A DNA stretch of 64,000 nt from Kitasatospora phosalacinea (lineage in GTDB: Bacteria > Actinomycetota > Actinomycetes > Streptomycetales > Streptomycetaceae). The stretch is taken from assembly GCF_000717185.1 (NCBI RefSeq), contig NZ_JNYE01000006.1:1-64000 (forward strand), read 5' to 3'. Below are positions 28,581-38,775 of this stretch, piece after piece. The notes under the pieces were generated by a model that made no database searches, was not told the DNA's origin, and worked only from the letters and a program-made list of their open reading frames with translations. The position numbers and the translations under genes are program-made. Numbering within the stretch: position 1 is the stretch's first letter; each line of letters starts with the position of its first letter.

Positions 28581-30107
28581 ATGAACGCGGTCCTCATCGC
28601 CCTCCTGGCCCTGCCGCTGCTCGGCGCCGCCCTGATGCTCGCCCCGATCGGCGACCGGCAGGCGCTGCGCCTCGGCACCACCGTCACCGGCGGCACCCTG
28701 CTGCTGTCGGTCGTCCTCGCCGCGGGCTTCGACCACGACGACCCCGGCCGGATGCAGGCCGTCACCGACGTCTCCTGGATCCCCGCGCTGGACGTCCGCC
28801 TGCACCTCGGCGTCGACGGCATCTCGCTGCCGCTGCTCGTCCTCACCGCGCTGCTCACCTTCCTGTGCGCGCTCTACTCGGTGCGGAAACTCCCCGCGGG
28901 CCCCGGCGGCCGCGCCTTCACCGGCCTGCTGCTCCTGCTGCAGACCGGCATGCTGGCCACCTTCGCGGTGCTCGACCTGGTGCTGTTCTTCCTGGCCTTC
29001 GAGATCGTGCTGATCCCGATGTACTTCCTGATCGCGCGCTGGGGCAGCGGGCAGAAGGTCGCGGCCGCGAACCGGTTCATCCTGTACACCCTGCTCGGCT
29101 CCGCCGTGATGCTGCTCGGCTTCCTGCTGATCGGCGTCCAGGCCGGGACGTTCGACATGGTGGCGCTCGCCGACGCGCACGGCTCCGGCCTGTCGCACAC
29201 CACCCAGCTGGTCGCCGCGCTGGCGGTCCTGGTCGGCCTCGCCGTGAAGGCCCCCGCCTGGCCGCTGCACTCCTGGCTGCCCGACGCGCACACCGCCGCC
29301 CCCACCGCGGGCTCGGTGCTGCTGGCCGGCGTGATGCTCAAGATGGGCACCTACGGCCTGGTCCGCGTCCTGCTGCCGATCGTCCCCGACGGCACCGCGA
29401 CCTTCGCCCCCTACCTGGGCGCGTTCGCCGCCGTCGGCATCGTCTACGGCTCGCTCGCCTGCCTCGCCCTCGCGCGCAAGGGCGCCAAGGGCGACCTGAA
29501 GCGGCTGATCGCGTACTCCTCGGTCGGCCACATGGGCTTCGTGCTGCTCGGCATCGCCTCGCTCACCCCGACCGGCCTGAACGGCGCGCTGTTCGCCAAC
29601 GTCGCGCACGGCCTGATCACCGGCCTGCTGTTCTTCGTGGTCGGCGCCGTCAAGGACCGCTACGGCACCGCCGACCTCGACACCCTCGCCGGGGCCACCG
29701 GCGCCGCCCTCTACGGCCGCGCCCCGCGGATCGGCGCCCTGCTCGCCTTCGCCGCCGTCGCCAGCCTCGGCCTGCCCGGCCTGGCCGGGTTCTGGGGCGA
29801 ACTGCTCGCCATGTACGGCGCGTTCGACCCGGCCGCCGGGCTCTCCCGGCCCGCGTTCGTCACCTACATGGTGCTGGCCGGCCTCGGCACCCTGCTCACC
29901 GCCGCCTACCTGCTGATCGTGGTCAAGCGGGTCTGCATGGGCGACCCGGCGCAGCCCGCCCCGGTCGCCGACCTGCCCGACCTCAAGGGCTACGAGGCCG
30001 CCAGCTGGACGCCGCTCGCCGCGCTCACCCTGCTCGCGGGCCTGTGGCCGGCCCTGCTCCTCGGCCTCTCCGACCCGGCCGTCAAGCACCTCCTCGGAGG
30101 CGGCTGA
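28581..30107 (+). CDS. nuoM: NADH-quinone oxidoreductase subunit M
   Basis: The 508-residue antiporter-like subunit has LAFEIVLIPMYFLI, KAPAWPLHSWLPDAHTAAPTAGSVLLAG and KRLIAYSSVGHMGF, all typical of NuoM. The ATG at 28581 has GGAG at proper spacing; the ATG at 28569 does not. The nuoN start follows its stop by one base. Confidence 0.95.
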   Translation: MNAVLIALLALPLLGAALMLAPIGDRQALRLGTTVTGGTLLLSVVLAAGFDHDDPGRMQAVTDVSWIPALDVRLHLGVDGISLPLLVLTALLTFLCALYSVRKLPAGPGGRAFTGLLLLLQTGMLATFAVLDLVLFFLAFEIVLIPMYFLIARWGSGQKVAAANRFILYTLLGSAVMLLGFLLIGVQAGTFDMVALADAHGSGLSHTTQLVAALAVLVGLAVKAPAWPLHSWLPDAHTAAPTAGSVLLAGVMLKMGTYGLVRVLLPIVPDGTATFAPYLGAFAAVGIVYGSLACLALARKGAKGDLKRLIAYSSVGHMGFVLLGIASLTPTGLNGALFANVAHGLITGLLFFVVGAVKDRYGTADLDTLAGATGAALYGRAPRIGALLAFAAVASLGLPGLAGFWGELLAMYGAFDPAAGLSRPAFVTYMVLAGLGTLLTAAYLLIVVKRVCMGDPAQPAPVADLPDLKGYEAASWTPLAALTLLAGLWPALLLGLSDPAVKHLLGGG

Positions 30108-30108
30108 C

Positions 30109-31695
30109 ATGGCCACCGCTCACGACCTGGGGCAGCCCCTCATGACTCCGCTGACGCCGCTCGCCGTCGCCGACCCGGGCGGCCTGATCCAGTCCGTCGA
30201 CTGGGTGGCCGTCGCCCCGCCGCTGATCGCCGCGCTCGCCGCCCTCGCCGTCCTGGTCACCGACCTGTTCCTGCCCGAGGCCCGCAAGCGCCTGCTGGGC
30301 TGGCTGAGCGCCGCCGGGCTGCTCGCCGCGCTGGCCGCGCTGCTGCCCCTGGCGCTGGGCGACACCCGCTCGACCTTCTGCTTCCAGAGCCCCGGCGGCG
30401 GCTGCTCCTACACCGCGGACCACTTCGCGCTCGCCTTCCAGCTGCTGGCCCTCGGCGGCGCGCTGCTGACCGTGCTGCTCTCCCTGCACACCGTCGAGAC
30501 GGAGGAGCTCCCCGGCGGCGAGTACTGGTTCCTGCTGCTCTCCTCCGCCTGCGGCGCCGCCCTGCTGCCCGCCGCCCGCGACCTCGCCACCCTGGTGATC
30601 GCCCTGGAGGTCGCCACCCTGCCCGCGTTCGCCCTGGTCGGCCTGCGCCGGGACGGCCGCGGTGCGGAGAGCGCCCTCAAGTTCTTCCTCTCCTCGGTCA
30701 CCGCGACCGCCGTGATGCTGCTCGGCGTCAGCTTCGTCTACGCCGCCGCCGGAACGATCCAGCTCCAGGGCATCGCCGACGGACTGGCCCACGCCCCCGG
30801 CCAGCTGAAGCCGCTCGCCGAGGCGGGCGCGGTGCTCACCCTGGTCGGCTTCGCGTTCAAGACCGCCGCCGTCCCGTTCCACTTCTGGGTCCCCGACACG
30901 TACGTCGGCGCCCCGCTGCCGGTGGCCGGCTACCTCTCGGTGGTCGGCAAGGCGGCCGGCCTGTCCGGCCTCGCGCTGGTCACCACGCTCGCCTTCCGCC
31001 CGTACGGCCACACCTGGGGCCTGGTGCTGGCGGTGCTCGCCGCGCTCACCATGACGTTCGGCAACGCGGCCGCGCTGCGCCAGCGCACCGACACCCCGCA
31101 CGGGGCGGTCCGGCTGCTGGCGTGGTCCTCGGTCGGCCAGGCGGGCTACCTGCTGGTGCCGCTGGCCGCCGCCGGGTACGCGGGCACGGCCGAGCCGCTG
31201 GGCGCGACCGTGGCGTACGCGCTGATCTACGGCCTGGTGAACCTGGGCGCGTTCGGCGCGGTCGCGCTGGTCGGCGGCTCCGGGCGGCTGGACGGCTTCC
31301 GCGGCCTGGCCGGGCGCAACCGCTGGGCGGCGTTCGGGCTGGCGTTCTTCCTGCTCTGCCTGGCGGGCCTGCCGCCGGGCGTGGTCGGCCTGTTCGGCAA
31401 GGTCGTGGTGTTCCGCTCGGCCGTGGACGCGGGCCTGGGCTGGCTGGCCGTGGTGATGGCGGTGAACGTGGTGGTCGCGCTCGCCTACTACCTGAAGTGG
31501 ACCGCCCTGCTGTTCGCCCCGGCCGCCGGAGAGGGTGCGGGGGAGGCCACCGGGGAGGCCCCCGGGGAGGCCGTCGCCCCGCGCCGGACCCCGGCTCCGC
31601 TGGGCGCCGCGCTGGGCCTGGCCGCGGTCGGCGCGGTGGTGCTCTCGGTGGCCCCGCAACTGGTGCTGCAGGTGGTGTCGGGCAGCCTGTTCTGA
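30109..31695 (+). CDS. nuoN: NADH-quinone oxidoreductase subunit N
   Basis: The 528-residue antiporter-like subunit shows LEVATLPAFALVGL, FKTAAVPFHFWVPDTYVGAPLPVAGYL and LAWSSVGQAGYLL. It is the last nuo gene. A GGAGGCGG box precedes the ATG at 30109; a second ATG at 30142 would drop a non-conserved leader. After the stop comes a 106-bp gap and htpX. Confidence 0.94.
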   Translation: MATAHDLGQPLMTPLTPLAVADPGGLIQSVDWVAVAPPLIAALAALAVLVTDLFLPEARKRLLGWLSAAGLLAALAALLPLALGDTRSTFCFQSPGGGCSYTADHFALAFQLLALGGALLTVLLSLHTVETEELPGGEYWFLLLSSACGAALLPAARDLATLVIALEVATLPAFALVGLRRDGRGAESALKFFLSSVTATAVMLLGVSFVYAAAGTIQLQGIADGLAHAPGQLKPLAEAGAVLTLVGFAFKTAAVPFHFWVPDTYVGAPLPVAGYLSVVGKAAGLSGLALVTTLAFRPYGHTWGLVLAVLAALTMTFGNAAALRQRTDTPHGAVRLLAWSSVGQAGYLLVPLAAAGYAGTAEPLGATVAYALIYGLVNLGAFGAVALVGGSGRLDGFRGLAGRNRWAAFGLAFFLLCLAGLPPGVVGLFGKVVVFRSAVDAGLGWLAVVMAVNVVVALAYYLKWTALLFAPAAGEGAGEATGEAPGEAVAPRRTPAPLGAALGLAAVGAVVLSVAPQLVLQVVSGSLF

Positions 31696-31801
31696 ACCGT
31701 GGTCGAATGCCGGGGGGAACGAACCGCGCGGTTCGGCGCGTTGATCCCGGCAGAGGGAAGCGGCTCCACGGCTTCCACCGGCACCACAGGAGGGCCCCGC
31801 A

Positions 31802-32659
31802 GTGCACAGCCACCACAACGGATTGCGGACGGCCGTCCTGCTGGGCGGCCTGTCCGCGCTGATCCTGGTGATCGGCAGCTTCTTCGGCCGCACCGGCCTG
31901 CTGGTGGCCCTGCTGGTCGCGGTCGGCACCAACGCGTACGCCTACTGGAACAGCGACAAGCTGGCGCTGCGCGCGATGCGGGCCCGCCCGGTCAGCGAGA
32001 TCGAGGCCCCGCAGCTGTACCGGATCGTCCGCGAGCTCTCCACCGCGGCCCGCCAGCCGATGCCCCGGCTCTACATCTCGCCCACCCCCGCGCCGAACGC
32101 CTTCGCCACCGGCCGCAACCCGCGCAACGCGGCGGTCTGCTGCACCGACGGCATCCTGCAGCTGCTGGACGAGCGCGAGCTGCGCGGCGTCCTCGGCCAC
32201 GAGCTCAGCCACGTCTACAACCGGGACATCCTGATCTCCTCGGTCGCCGGGGCGCTCGCCTCGGTGGTGATGTTCCTGGTCAACTTCGCCTGGCTGATCC
32301 CGGTCGGGCGCTCGGACGACGACGACGGCCCGGGCCTGGTCGGCATGCTGGCGATCATGATCCTGGGGCCGGTCGCCGCCGGGCTGATCCAGCTGGCCGT
32401 CAGCCGCTCCCGCGAGTACCAGGCGGACGCCGACGGGGCCCGGATCACCGGCGACCCGCTCGCCCTGGCCAGCGCCCTGCGCAAGCTCGACGCGGGCACC
32501 CAGCGGCTGCCGCTGCCGCCCGAGCCGAAGTTGCAGACCGCCAGCCACATGATGATCGCCAACCCGTTCCGCCCCGGCGAGCGCGGCGCGAAGCTGTTCT
32601 CCACCCACCCGCCGATGCGCGAGCGGATCGCCCGCCTGGAGCGGATGGCCGGGCGCTGA
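31802..32659 (+). CDS. htpX: Membrane zinc metalloprotease HtpX (M48)
   Basis: The 285-residue protein has two N-terminal membrane segments, the zinc site HELSH ([11 protein letters not shown]), a further pair of hydrophobic segments and the third ligand in [10 protein letters not shown]. HtpX degrades damaged membrane proteins with its active site facing the cytoplasm. CAGGAGG precedes the GTG start. It follows the nuo cluster as in other streptomycetes. Confidence 0.93.
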   Translation: MHSHHNGLRTAVLLGGLSALILVIGSFFGRTGLLVALLVAVGTNAYAYWNSDKLALRAMRARPVSEIEAPQLYRIVRELSTAARQPMPRLYISPTPAPNAFATGRNPRNAAVCCTDGILQLLDERELRGVLGHELSHVYNRDILISSVAGALASVVMFLVNFAWLIPVGRSDDDDGPGLVGMLAIMILGPVAAGLIQLAVSRSREYQADADGARITGDPLALASALRKLDAGTQRLPLPPEPKLQTASHMMIANPFRPGERGAKLFSTHPPMRERIARLERMAGR

Positions 32660-32792
32660 CCGGCCCGACCGCCTGTCGGCCCTTCGGGCGCTGACCCCTT
32701 CGGGCGACCGCCCGGCGAGCGTCCGCCGACCGCACCCGCCCCGCTGGTAGGGCTGAACGCACTGACCAGTCCGAGGCCGGAGGTGCGGTGCG

Positions 32793-34523
32793 GTGACCAT
32801 GCTGCCCAGCGATGCCGAACTGGGCCCGTCCGGCCCGCCCGTCCCGCAGCCGCCCCCGCGCCGCCGCTTCGGCCGGGCCTCCCGCCCGCGCCGGGGCCGG
32901 GCGCTGGTGGTGTGGCTGACCACCACCGACCACAAGCAGATCGGCACCCTCTACCTGGTCACCTCGTTCGCGTTCTTCCTGGTCGGCGGCGTGCTCGCCC
33001 TGGCCATGCGGGCCGAGCTGGCCCGCCCGGGGACGCAGATCCTGTCGAACGAGCAGTTCAACCAGGCGTTCACCATGCACGGCACGATCATGCTGCTGAT
33101 GTTCGCCACCCCGCTGTTCGCGGGCTTCGCGAACTGGTTCATGCCGCTGCACATCGGTGCCCCCGACGTCGCCTTCCCCCGGCTGAACGCCTTCGCGTAC
33201 TGGCTGTACCTGTTCGGCTCGCTGATCGCGGTGGGCGGCTTCCTCACCCCGCAGGGCGCGGCCGACTTCGGCTGGTTCGCCTACGCGCCGCTGAACGACG
33301 CGGTGCACTCGCCGGGCGTCGGCGCCGACATGTGGATCATGGGCCTGGCGTTCTCCGGCTTCGGCACCATCCTCGGCTCGGTCAACTTCGTCACCACGAT
33401 CGTCTGCCTGCGGGCACCCGGCATGACGATGTTCCGGATGTCGATCTTCACCTGGAACGTGCTGCTGACCTCGATCCTGGTGCTGATGGCCTTCCCGGTG
33501 CTGGCCGGGGCGCTGCTCTGCCTGGAGGCGGACCGCAAGTTCGGCGCGCACGTCTTCGACCCGGCCAACGGCGGGCCGATCCTGTGGCAGCACCTGTTCT
33601 GGTTCTTCGGCCATCCGGAGGTGTACATCATCGCGCTGCCGTTCTTCGGCATCGTCACCGAGATCCTCCCGGTGTTCTCCCGCAAGCCGGTGTTCGGCTA
33701 CTCCGGCCTGATCGCCGCGACCATCGCCATCGCCGGCCTGTCCGTCACCGTCTGGGCGCACCACATGTTCGTGACCGGGCAGGTGCTGCTGCCCTTCTTC
33801 TCGTTCATGACCTTCCTGATCGCGGTGCCGACGGGCGTGAAGTTCTTCAACTGGGTCGGCACCATGTGGCGCGGCTCGCTGAGCTTCGAGACGCCGATGC
33901 TCTGGTCGATCGGCTTCCTGGTGACCTTCCTGTTCGGCGGCCTGACCGGCGTGCTGCTGGCCTCGCCGCCGATCGACTTCCACGTCTCCGACTCGTACTT
34001 CGTCGTCGCGCACTTCCACTACGTGGTGTTCGGGACGGTGGTCTTCGCGATGTTCGCCGGCTTCTACTTCTGGTGGCCGAAGATGACCGGGCGGATGCTG
34101 GACGAGCGCCTCGGCCGGATCCACTTCTGGACGCTGTTCGTCGGCTTCCACACCACCTTCCTGGTCCAGCACTGGCTGGGCGCCGAGGGCATGCCGCGCC
34201 GCTACGCCGACTACCTGGCCTCGGACGGGTTCACCGCCCTCAACACCGTCTCCACCATCGGCTCGTTCCTGCTCGGCCTGTCCACCCTGCCGTTCCTCTA
34301 CAACGTCTGGAAGACCGCCAAGTACGCACCGAAGGTCGACGTCGACGACCCCTGGGGCTACGGCCGCTCGCTGGAGTGGGCGACCTCCTGCCCGCCGCCG
34401 CGGCACAACTTCACCACCCTGCCGCGGATCCGCTCCGAGTCGCCCGCCTTCGACCTGCACCACCCCGACATCGCCGAGTTCGACCGGCTGCAGAACGACC
34501 GGCCGCTGTCCGACCCGCACTGA
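32793..34523 (+). CDS. ctaD: Cytochrome c oxidase subunit I
   Basis: The 576-residue aa3-type subunit I has the heme a ligand His in [11 protein letters not shown], the CuB site in FFGHPEVY (His-Tyr pair) and WAHHMFVTG, and the heme a3/a histidines in [11 protein letters not shown]. About twelve membrane segments are evident. It stands alone without ctaC, ctaE or ctaF, so it is probably a second copy that uses partners elsewhere. GGAGGT precedes the GTG start; an ATG six bases on is an alternative. Confidence 0.94.
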   Translation: MTMLPSDAELGPSGPPVPQPPPRRRFGRASRPRRGRALVVWLTTTDHKQIGTLYLVTSFAFFLVGGVLALAMRAELARPGTQILSNEQFNQAFTMHGTIMLLMFATPLFAGFANWFMPLHIGAPDVAFPRLNAFAYWLYLFGSLIAVGGFLTPQGAADFGWFAYAPLNDAVHSPGVGADMWIMGLAFSGFGTILGSVNFVTTIVCLRAPGMTMFRMSIFTWNVLLTSILVLMAFPVLAGALLCLEADRKFGAHVFDPANGGPILWQHLFWFFGHPEVYIIALPFFGIVTEILPVFSRKPVFGYSGLIAATIAIAGLSVTVWAHHMFVTGQVLLPFFSFMTFLIAVPTGVKFFNWVGTMWRGSLSFETPMLWSIGFLVTFLFGGLTGVLLASPPIDFHVSDSYFVVAHFHYVVFGTVVFAMFAGFYFWWPKMTGRMLDERLGRIHFWTLFVGFHTTFLVQHWLGAEGMPRRYADYLASDGFTALNTVSTIGSFLLGLSTLPFLYNVWKTAKYAPKVDVDDPWGYGRSLEWATSCPPPRHNFTTLPRIRSESPAFDLHHPDIAEFDRLQNDRPLSDPH

Positions 34524-34674
34524 CCCAGCAGCGCCGCAGTAGCGCCGCAGCGAGGTCGCACCGGCGCCGCGCTCGACGTGCGGTGTCCGTTTTGCAGTGA
34601 TAGGAATCGTTTCGTCCCTACGCCGTTAGAGGCGCGGGGACGTTCCGTCTGACTGCGTGCGGGATCGGAGCGTC

Positions 34675-35091
34675 ATGGACAACTATCCGCTGCTCGACAT
34701 CTTCTGGACGATGCTGGAGCTGTTCCTCTGGATCCTCTGGTTCTTCCTGCTGTTCAAGATCATCACCGACATCTTCCGCAGCGACGACATGGGCGGCTGG
34801 GGCAAGGCCGGGTGGACGATCTTCGTGATCCTGCTGCCGTTCCTGGGCGTGCTGGTCTACCTGATCGCCCGCGGCGGCTCGATGCAGCAGCGGGACGCCG
34901 ACCAGGCCAGGAGGGCCGACGCGGCGTTCCAGGACTACGTCCGCAAGGCGGCGGGCAGCGGCGGCGGCTCCTCGGGCGGCGGCGCCTCCGGCAGCCACGT
35001 GGAGGACCTGGCGAGGCTGGCCGAGCTCAAGAACAGCGGCGCGCTCTCCGCGGAGGAGTACCAGCGGGCCAAGGACAAGCTGCTCGCCTGA
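34675..35091 (+). CDS. SHOCT and PLDc_N domain small membrane protein
   Basis: The 138-residue protein has two membrane segments (LDIFWTMLELFLWILWFFL and TIFVILLPFLGVLVYLIARGG), which form a PLDc_N-type module, then a Gly/Ser linker and a C-terminal SHOCT motif (LARLAELKNSGALSAEEYQRAKDKLL). Such proteins are common in actinomycetes and of unknown function. GGAG precedes the ATG at 34675. Confidence 0.85.
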   Translation: MDNYPLLDIFWTMLELFLWILWFFLLFKIITDIFRSDDMGGWGKAGWTIFVILLPFLGVLVYLIARGGSMQQRDADQARRADAAFQDYVRKAAGSGGGSSGGGASGSHVEDLARLAELKNSGALSAEEYQRAKDKLLA

Positions 35092-35093
35092 CA

Positions 35094-35158
35094 CCCGCCC
35101 GCCACGACGACGGGAGGCCCGCCACCGCGGTGGGCCTCCCGTCGTCGTGGCGGGCGGG
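35094..35158. terminator. Very long hairpin terminator
   Basis: Arms of 27 bp (CCCGCCCGCCACGACGACGG plus GAGGCCC, with the complement at 35132-35158) flank a short self-complementary loop. It begins three bases after the SHOCT gene stop. The stem is longer than usual and could stop transcription from both sides. Confidence 0.85.
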
Positions 35159-35288
35159 CCCGGACCTGACCGCCCCTCAGTCACTCCCGCCCCGTCCGCC
35201 CCGCCCCGGCCCCGCCCGCGTCACACCCCTGCCACAAGGGGGCGCCGCCACCTGACCCTTCCGCCGCCGGTGTGCGAGCCTGGAAGGC

Positions 35289-35690
35289 ATGAAGCTGGTC
35301 AACTTCCTGCTCAACGTCATCTGGCTGCTGTTCTGCGGCCTGTGGATGGCGATCGGCTACGCGGTCGCCGGGATCGTCTGCTTCGTCCTGATCGTCACGA
35401 TCCCGTTCGGCATCGCGTCCTTCCGCCTCGCGGGCTTCATGCTCTGGCCCTTCGGCCGCACCACCGTCGTCCGGGACGACGCGGGCGCGCCGTCCTGCGT
35501 CGGCAACGTGCTCTGGCTGGTGCTCGCGGGCTGGTGGCTGGCGCTCGGGCACATCGTCACCAGCATCCCGCTGTTCCTGTCGATCATCGGCATCCCGTTC
35601 GGCTGGGCCAACCTCAAGATGGTCCCGATCTCGCTGACCCCGCTCGGCCGCGACGTGGTCTCCACCGACCAGGGCTTCGGCAGCCGCTGA
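35289..35690 (+). CDS. YccF domain inner-membrane protein
   Basis: The 133-residue protein has two YccF repeats (NVIWLLFCGLWMAIGYAVAG and NVLWLVLAGWWLALGH), each followed by IPFG-type loops, typical of the YccF family of small membrane proteins with unknown role. It stands alone. Confidence 0.88.
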   Translation: MKLVNFLLNVIWLLFCGLWMAIGYAVAGIVCFVLIVTIPFGIASFRLAGFMLWPFGRTTVVRDDAGAPSCVGNVLWLVLAGWWLALGHIVTSIPLFLSIIGIPFGWANLKMVPISLTPLGRDVVSTDQGFGSR

Positions 35691-35789
35691 CCGGGGGAGG
35701 GCCGACCGGGGGCGGGGAAAACGGCTCGCCCCCCGGCGCCGTCCGGGGTAGAACCGTCCGGGTCGGGTCCGGACGTCGAGGAGCGGTGC

Positions 35790-36560
35790 GTGGTGGACGG
35801 CGAGATCATGGCCGGCGGGGTCAACCGGGTGGAGCGCCGCGGCGACCGGGTGCTGCGGCCGACCGGGCCGTGGTCTCCGGCCGTGCACGGGCTGCTGGCG
35901 CACGTGCGGGCGGCCGGGTTCACGGCGGGGCCGCGGTTCCACGGCCTGGCCGCGGACGGGCGGGAGGTGCTGGACTTCCTGCCCGGCGAGGTCTCCGACT
36001 ACCCGCCCGGCCCGGCGGCCGCCTCCCGCACGGCCCTGCTCGGCGCGGCCCGCCTGCTGCGGGCCTACCACGACGCCACGGCGGGCTACACCGCCGAGGG
36101 CTGGATGCTGCCCGCCCGCGAGCCCGCCGAGGTGGTCTGCCACGGCGACTACGCCCCGCACAACTGCGTGCTGGACGGCGAACGCGTGGTCGGCGTCCTC
36201 GACTTCGACACCGCCCACCCCGGCCCCCGGCTGTGGGACGTCGCCTACGCCGCCTACCGCTGGGCGCCCACCACCGCCCCCGGCAACGCCGACGGCTTCG
36301 GCACCCCCGACGAACAGGCCGTCCGCGTACGGGAGTTCTGCGACGCGTACGGCCTCGGCCGGGCCGACCGGGCGGGCCTGGTCGACGCGATCGGGGTCCG
36401 GCTGCACGCCCTGGTCGCGCGCATGCGGGCCGAGGCCGCCGCCGGGAGCGCCGCGTTCGCCTCGCACCTGGCCGACGGGCACCACCTGATGTACCTCTCC
36501 GACGCCGCGTACGTGCTGCGCGAGCGCGCCCGGTTCGAGGCTCAACTCCTGGCGGAGTGA
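35790..36560 (+). CDS. Phosphotransferase, aminoglycoside-phosphotransferase (APH) superfamily
   Basis: The 256-residue protein has the APH catalytic loop VCHGDYAPHNCVLDG (HGDxxxxN) and the metal-binding VLDFDTAHPGPRLWDVA. Members phosphorylate small molecules such as antibiotics, homoserine or sugars; the substrate here is unknown. GTG start with GAGG upstream. Its last 19 bp overlap the end of the convergent glycosidase gene. Confidence 0.85.
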   Translation: MVDGEIMAGGVNRVERRGDRVLRPTGPWSPAVHGLLAHVRAAGFTAGPRFHGLAADGREVLDFLPGEVSDYPPGPAAASRTALLGAARLLRAYHDATAGYTAEGWMLPAREPAEVVCHGDYAPHNCVLDGERVVGVLDFDTAHPGPRLWDVAYAAYRWAPTTAPGNADGFGTPDEQAVRVREFCDAYGLGRADRAGLVDAIGVRLHALVARMRAEAAAGSAAFASHLADGHHLMYLSDAAYVLRERARFEAQLLAE

Positions 36561-37918
36561 CGGGAGATCAGCTCGCGGTACCAGTGGTACGAGTCCTTCG
36601 GGGTGCGCCGCTGGGTGGCGTAGTCCACGTGCACCACCCCGAAGCGCTTGCCGTAGCCGTACGTCCACTCGAAGTTGTCCAGCAGCGACCAGACGTAGTA
36701 GCCGCGCACGTCCACCCCCGCCGCCAGCGCCCCGGCCACCGCCCGCAGGTGGCCGTCCAGGTAGGCGGTCCGGTCGGCGTCGTGCACCACGCCGTCCGGG
36801 CCCGGGGCGTCGTCCTCGGCGGAGCCGTTCTCGGTGACGAACAGCGGCGGCAGCGCCGGGCCGTACTCCTCGTGCAGGTCGACCAGCAGGGCGCGCAGGG
36901 TGTCCGGGGCGACCGCCCAGTCCATCGCGGTGTGCCGGGCGTGCGGGTCGCGGACGTGCGCGAAGCGGTTGTCGGTGGCGTCCCGCCGGGCCGAGTCGGG
37001 CTCCCGGTGCGGGGCGGTGCGGACGGTCGCCGGGGTGTAGTAGTTCACGCCCAGGAAGTCCAGCGGGGCCGCGATCAGCGGCAGGTCGCCGTCGCGCCGG
37101 AAGTCCTGGCGCTCGATCAGCTCGCCCCAGGTGTCCGCCTCCGAGGCCGGGTAGCGGCCGCGCAGCAGCGGCTCCGTCCACACCAGGTTGCGCTGGGTGC
37201 GGGCGCGCAGCGCGGCGGGGGCGTCGGCCGGGGTGGCGGGGGTGACGTGGTCCAGGTTGAGGGTGATCCCGGCCTCCCGGACCCCGGCCGCGCGCAGCGC
37301 GCCCATCGCCAGGCCGTGCCCGAGCAGCAGGTGGTGGGCGGCGGCCAGGGCGGGCGTCCCCGAGCGCACCCCCGGGGCGTGCACGCCGTTGCCGTAGCCG
37401 AGGAAGGCGCTGCACCAGGGCTCGTTGAGGGTGGTCCAGCGCGGCACCCGGTCCGCCAGCGCCCCCGCCACCACCGCCGCGTACTCCGCGAAGCGGTGCG
37501 CCGTCTCCCGGGCCCGCCAGCCGCCGCCGTCCTCCAGCGGCTGCGGCAGGTCCCAGTGGTAGAGCGTCACCGCGGGCTCGATCCCGGCCGCCAGCAGCCC
37601 GTCCACCAGCCGCGAGTAGAAGTCCAGCCCCGCCCGGTTCACCGCCCCGCCGCCCGCGGGCAGCACCCGCGGCCAGGACACCGAGAAGCGGTACGAGCCG
37701 ACGCCGAGCCGCCGCAGCAGCTCGACGTCCTGCGGCCAGCGCCGGTAGTGCTCGCAGGCGGGCTCCCCGGTGTCGCCGCCCGCGACCCGGCCCGGTTCGG
37801 CGCAGAAGGCGTCCCAGATCGACGGGCCGCGGCCGTCGGCGCGGGTGGCGCCCTCGACCTGGAAGGCGGCGGTGCCGGCGCCGAAGACGAAACCGGGCGG
37901 GAAGGAGAGTTCGGCCAT
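36542..37918 (-). CDS. Beta-glucosidase, glycoside hydrolase family 1
   Basis: The 458-residue GH1 enzyme has the N-terminal FVFGAGTAAFQVEGA, the acid/base Glu in TTLNEPWCSAFLG and the nucleophile in LFVTENGSAEDD. It has no signal peptide, so it hydrolyses imported beta-glucosides inside the cell. No sugar transporter is adjacent. The start at 37918 is chosen from GH1 alignment; an ATG nine codons upstream is possible. Confidence 0.92.
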   Translation of the reverse strand: MAELSFPPGFVFGAGTAAFQVEGATRADGRGPSIWDAFCAEPGRVAGGDTGEPACEHYRRWPQDVELLRRLGVGSYRFSVSWPRVLPAGGGAVNRAGLDFYSRLVDGLLAAGIEPAVTLYHWDLPQPLEDGGGWRARETAHRFAEYAAVVAGALADRVPRWTTLNEPWCSAFLGYGNGVHAPGVRSGTPALAAAHHLLLGHGLAMGALRAAGVREAGITLNLDHVTPATPADAPAALRARTQRNLVWTEPLLRGRYPASEADTWGELIERQDFRRDGDLPLIAAPLDFLGVNYYTPATVRTAPHREPDSARRDATDNRFAHVRDPHARHTAMDWAVAPDTLRALLVDLHEEYGPALPPLFVTENGSAEDDAPGPDGVVHDADRTAYLDGHLRAVAGALAAGVDVRGYYVWSLLDNFEWTYGYGKRFGVVHVDYATQRRTPKDSYHWYRELISRHSARS

Positions 37919-37997
37919 GGAGTGATTCTCAACCGTAGAAAGCACTCACGAACAGCCCGTACTCACCTCCTGAACGACATTTGACTAAACGATTGCT

Positions 37998-38594
37998 TTA
38001 TTCTTCCTCGCGCTCCAGGTGCTCGCGCAGGGCCCGGAACTCGGCCGCGAGCCCGTCCAGCGTGTAGTGCGCGTTCAGCCCGCTCGGGTTCGGCAGCAGC
38101 CACACCTCGGTGCCGCCGATCGGCTCCGGCTGCGGTCCGACCGCCGCCCGCGGCCGACCGAACGCCGCCCGGTACGCCCCGATCCCCAGCACCGCCAGTA
38201 CCCGCGGCCGCAGCCGCCGCACTCGCGCCGCCAGCGCCAGCCCGCCCTCCCGGTACTCCTCGGCGGTCAGCTCGGCCGCCTTCGCGGTGGTCCGCGCCAC
38301 CACGTTGGTGATGCCCAGTCCGAAGTCGAGCAGCTCCCGCTGCTCGGCCGGCCGCAGCTGCCGGGGGGTGAACCCCGAGCGGTGCAGGGCGGGCCAGAAC
38401 CGGTTGCCCGGACGGGCGAAGTGCTGCCCGGTGGCGCCCGACCACAGGCCCGGATTGATCCCGCAGAACAGCACCCGGAGGCCGGGCGCGGCCACGTCCT
38501 CGATGGTGGCGTCCTGGGCGGCGGCGAGCTGTTCGGGCGTGGGCCTGGCGCCGGTGGCCGGGCGCTGCGGCGGGGTGCGGGTCACCCCGCCCAC
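37998..38594 (-). CDS. mug: G/U mismatch-specific DNA glycosylase (Mug family)
   Basis: The 198-residue protein has the Mug motifs FCGINPGLWSG and LPNPSGLNAHY, and GNRFW substrate-pocket residues. It excises uracil or ethenocytosine from double-stranded DNA. The start is uncertain by a few codons; a GTG (VTRTPP) is three codons inside. Confidence 0.9.
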   Translation of the reverse strand: MGGVTRTPPQRPATGARPTPEQLAAAQDATIEDVAAPGLRVLFCGINPGLWSGATGQHFARPGNRFWPALHRSGFTPRQLRPAEQRELLDFGLGITNVVARTTAKAAELTAEEYREGGLALAARVRRLRPRVLAVLGIGAYRAAFGRPRAAVGPQPEPIGGTEVWLLPNPSGLNAHYTLDGLAAEFRALREHLEREEE

Positions 38595-38775
38595 TCTGCC
38601 GTACCCGGCGGGCGCGCGAACGCCACCGGGCGCCTGCGAACCGATTTCGAGTTCACTGCTCCGAAAGGCCGTTCCGGCAGCTCGGAGGCGGTGCGGCCGA
38701 TGTCCGGCATATCGGTTGGATAGTCAGTTCGATTGTTTTCCTGACCTGATGACTTCCCGGGCGGAGAATGGGGCG

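Noticed and set aside
28545..31932. Long minus-strand frames antisense to nuoM and nuoN
   Set aside because: Shadows of strong membrane-protein genes; no family resemblance, low-complexity composition.
32445..34520. 691-codon minus-strand frame antisense to ctaD
   Set aside because: ctaD on the other strand is unmistakable; the frame is repetitive His/Gln/Arg sequence.
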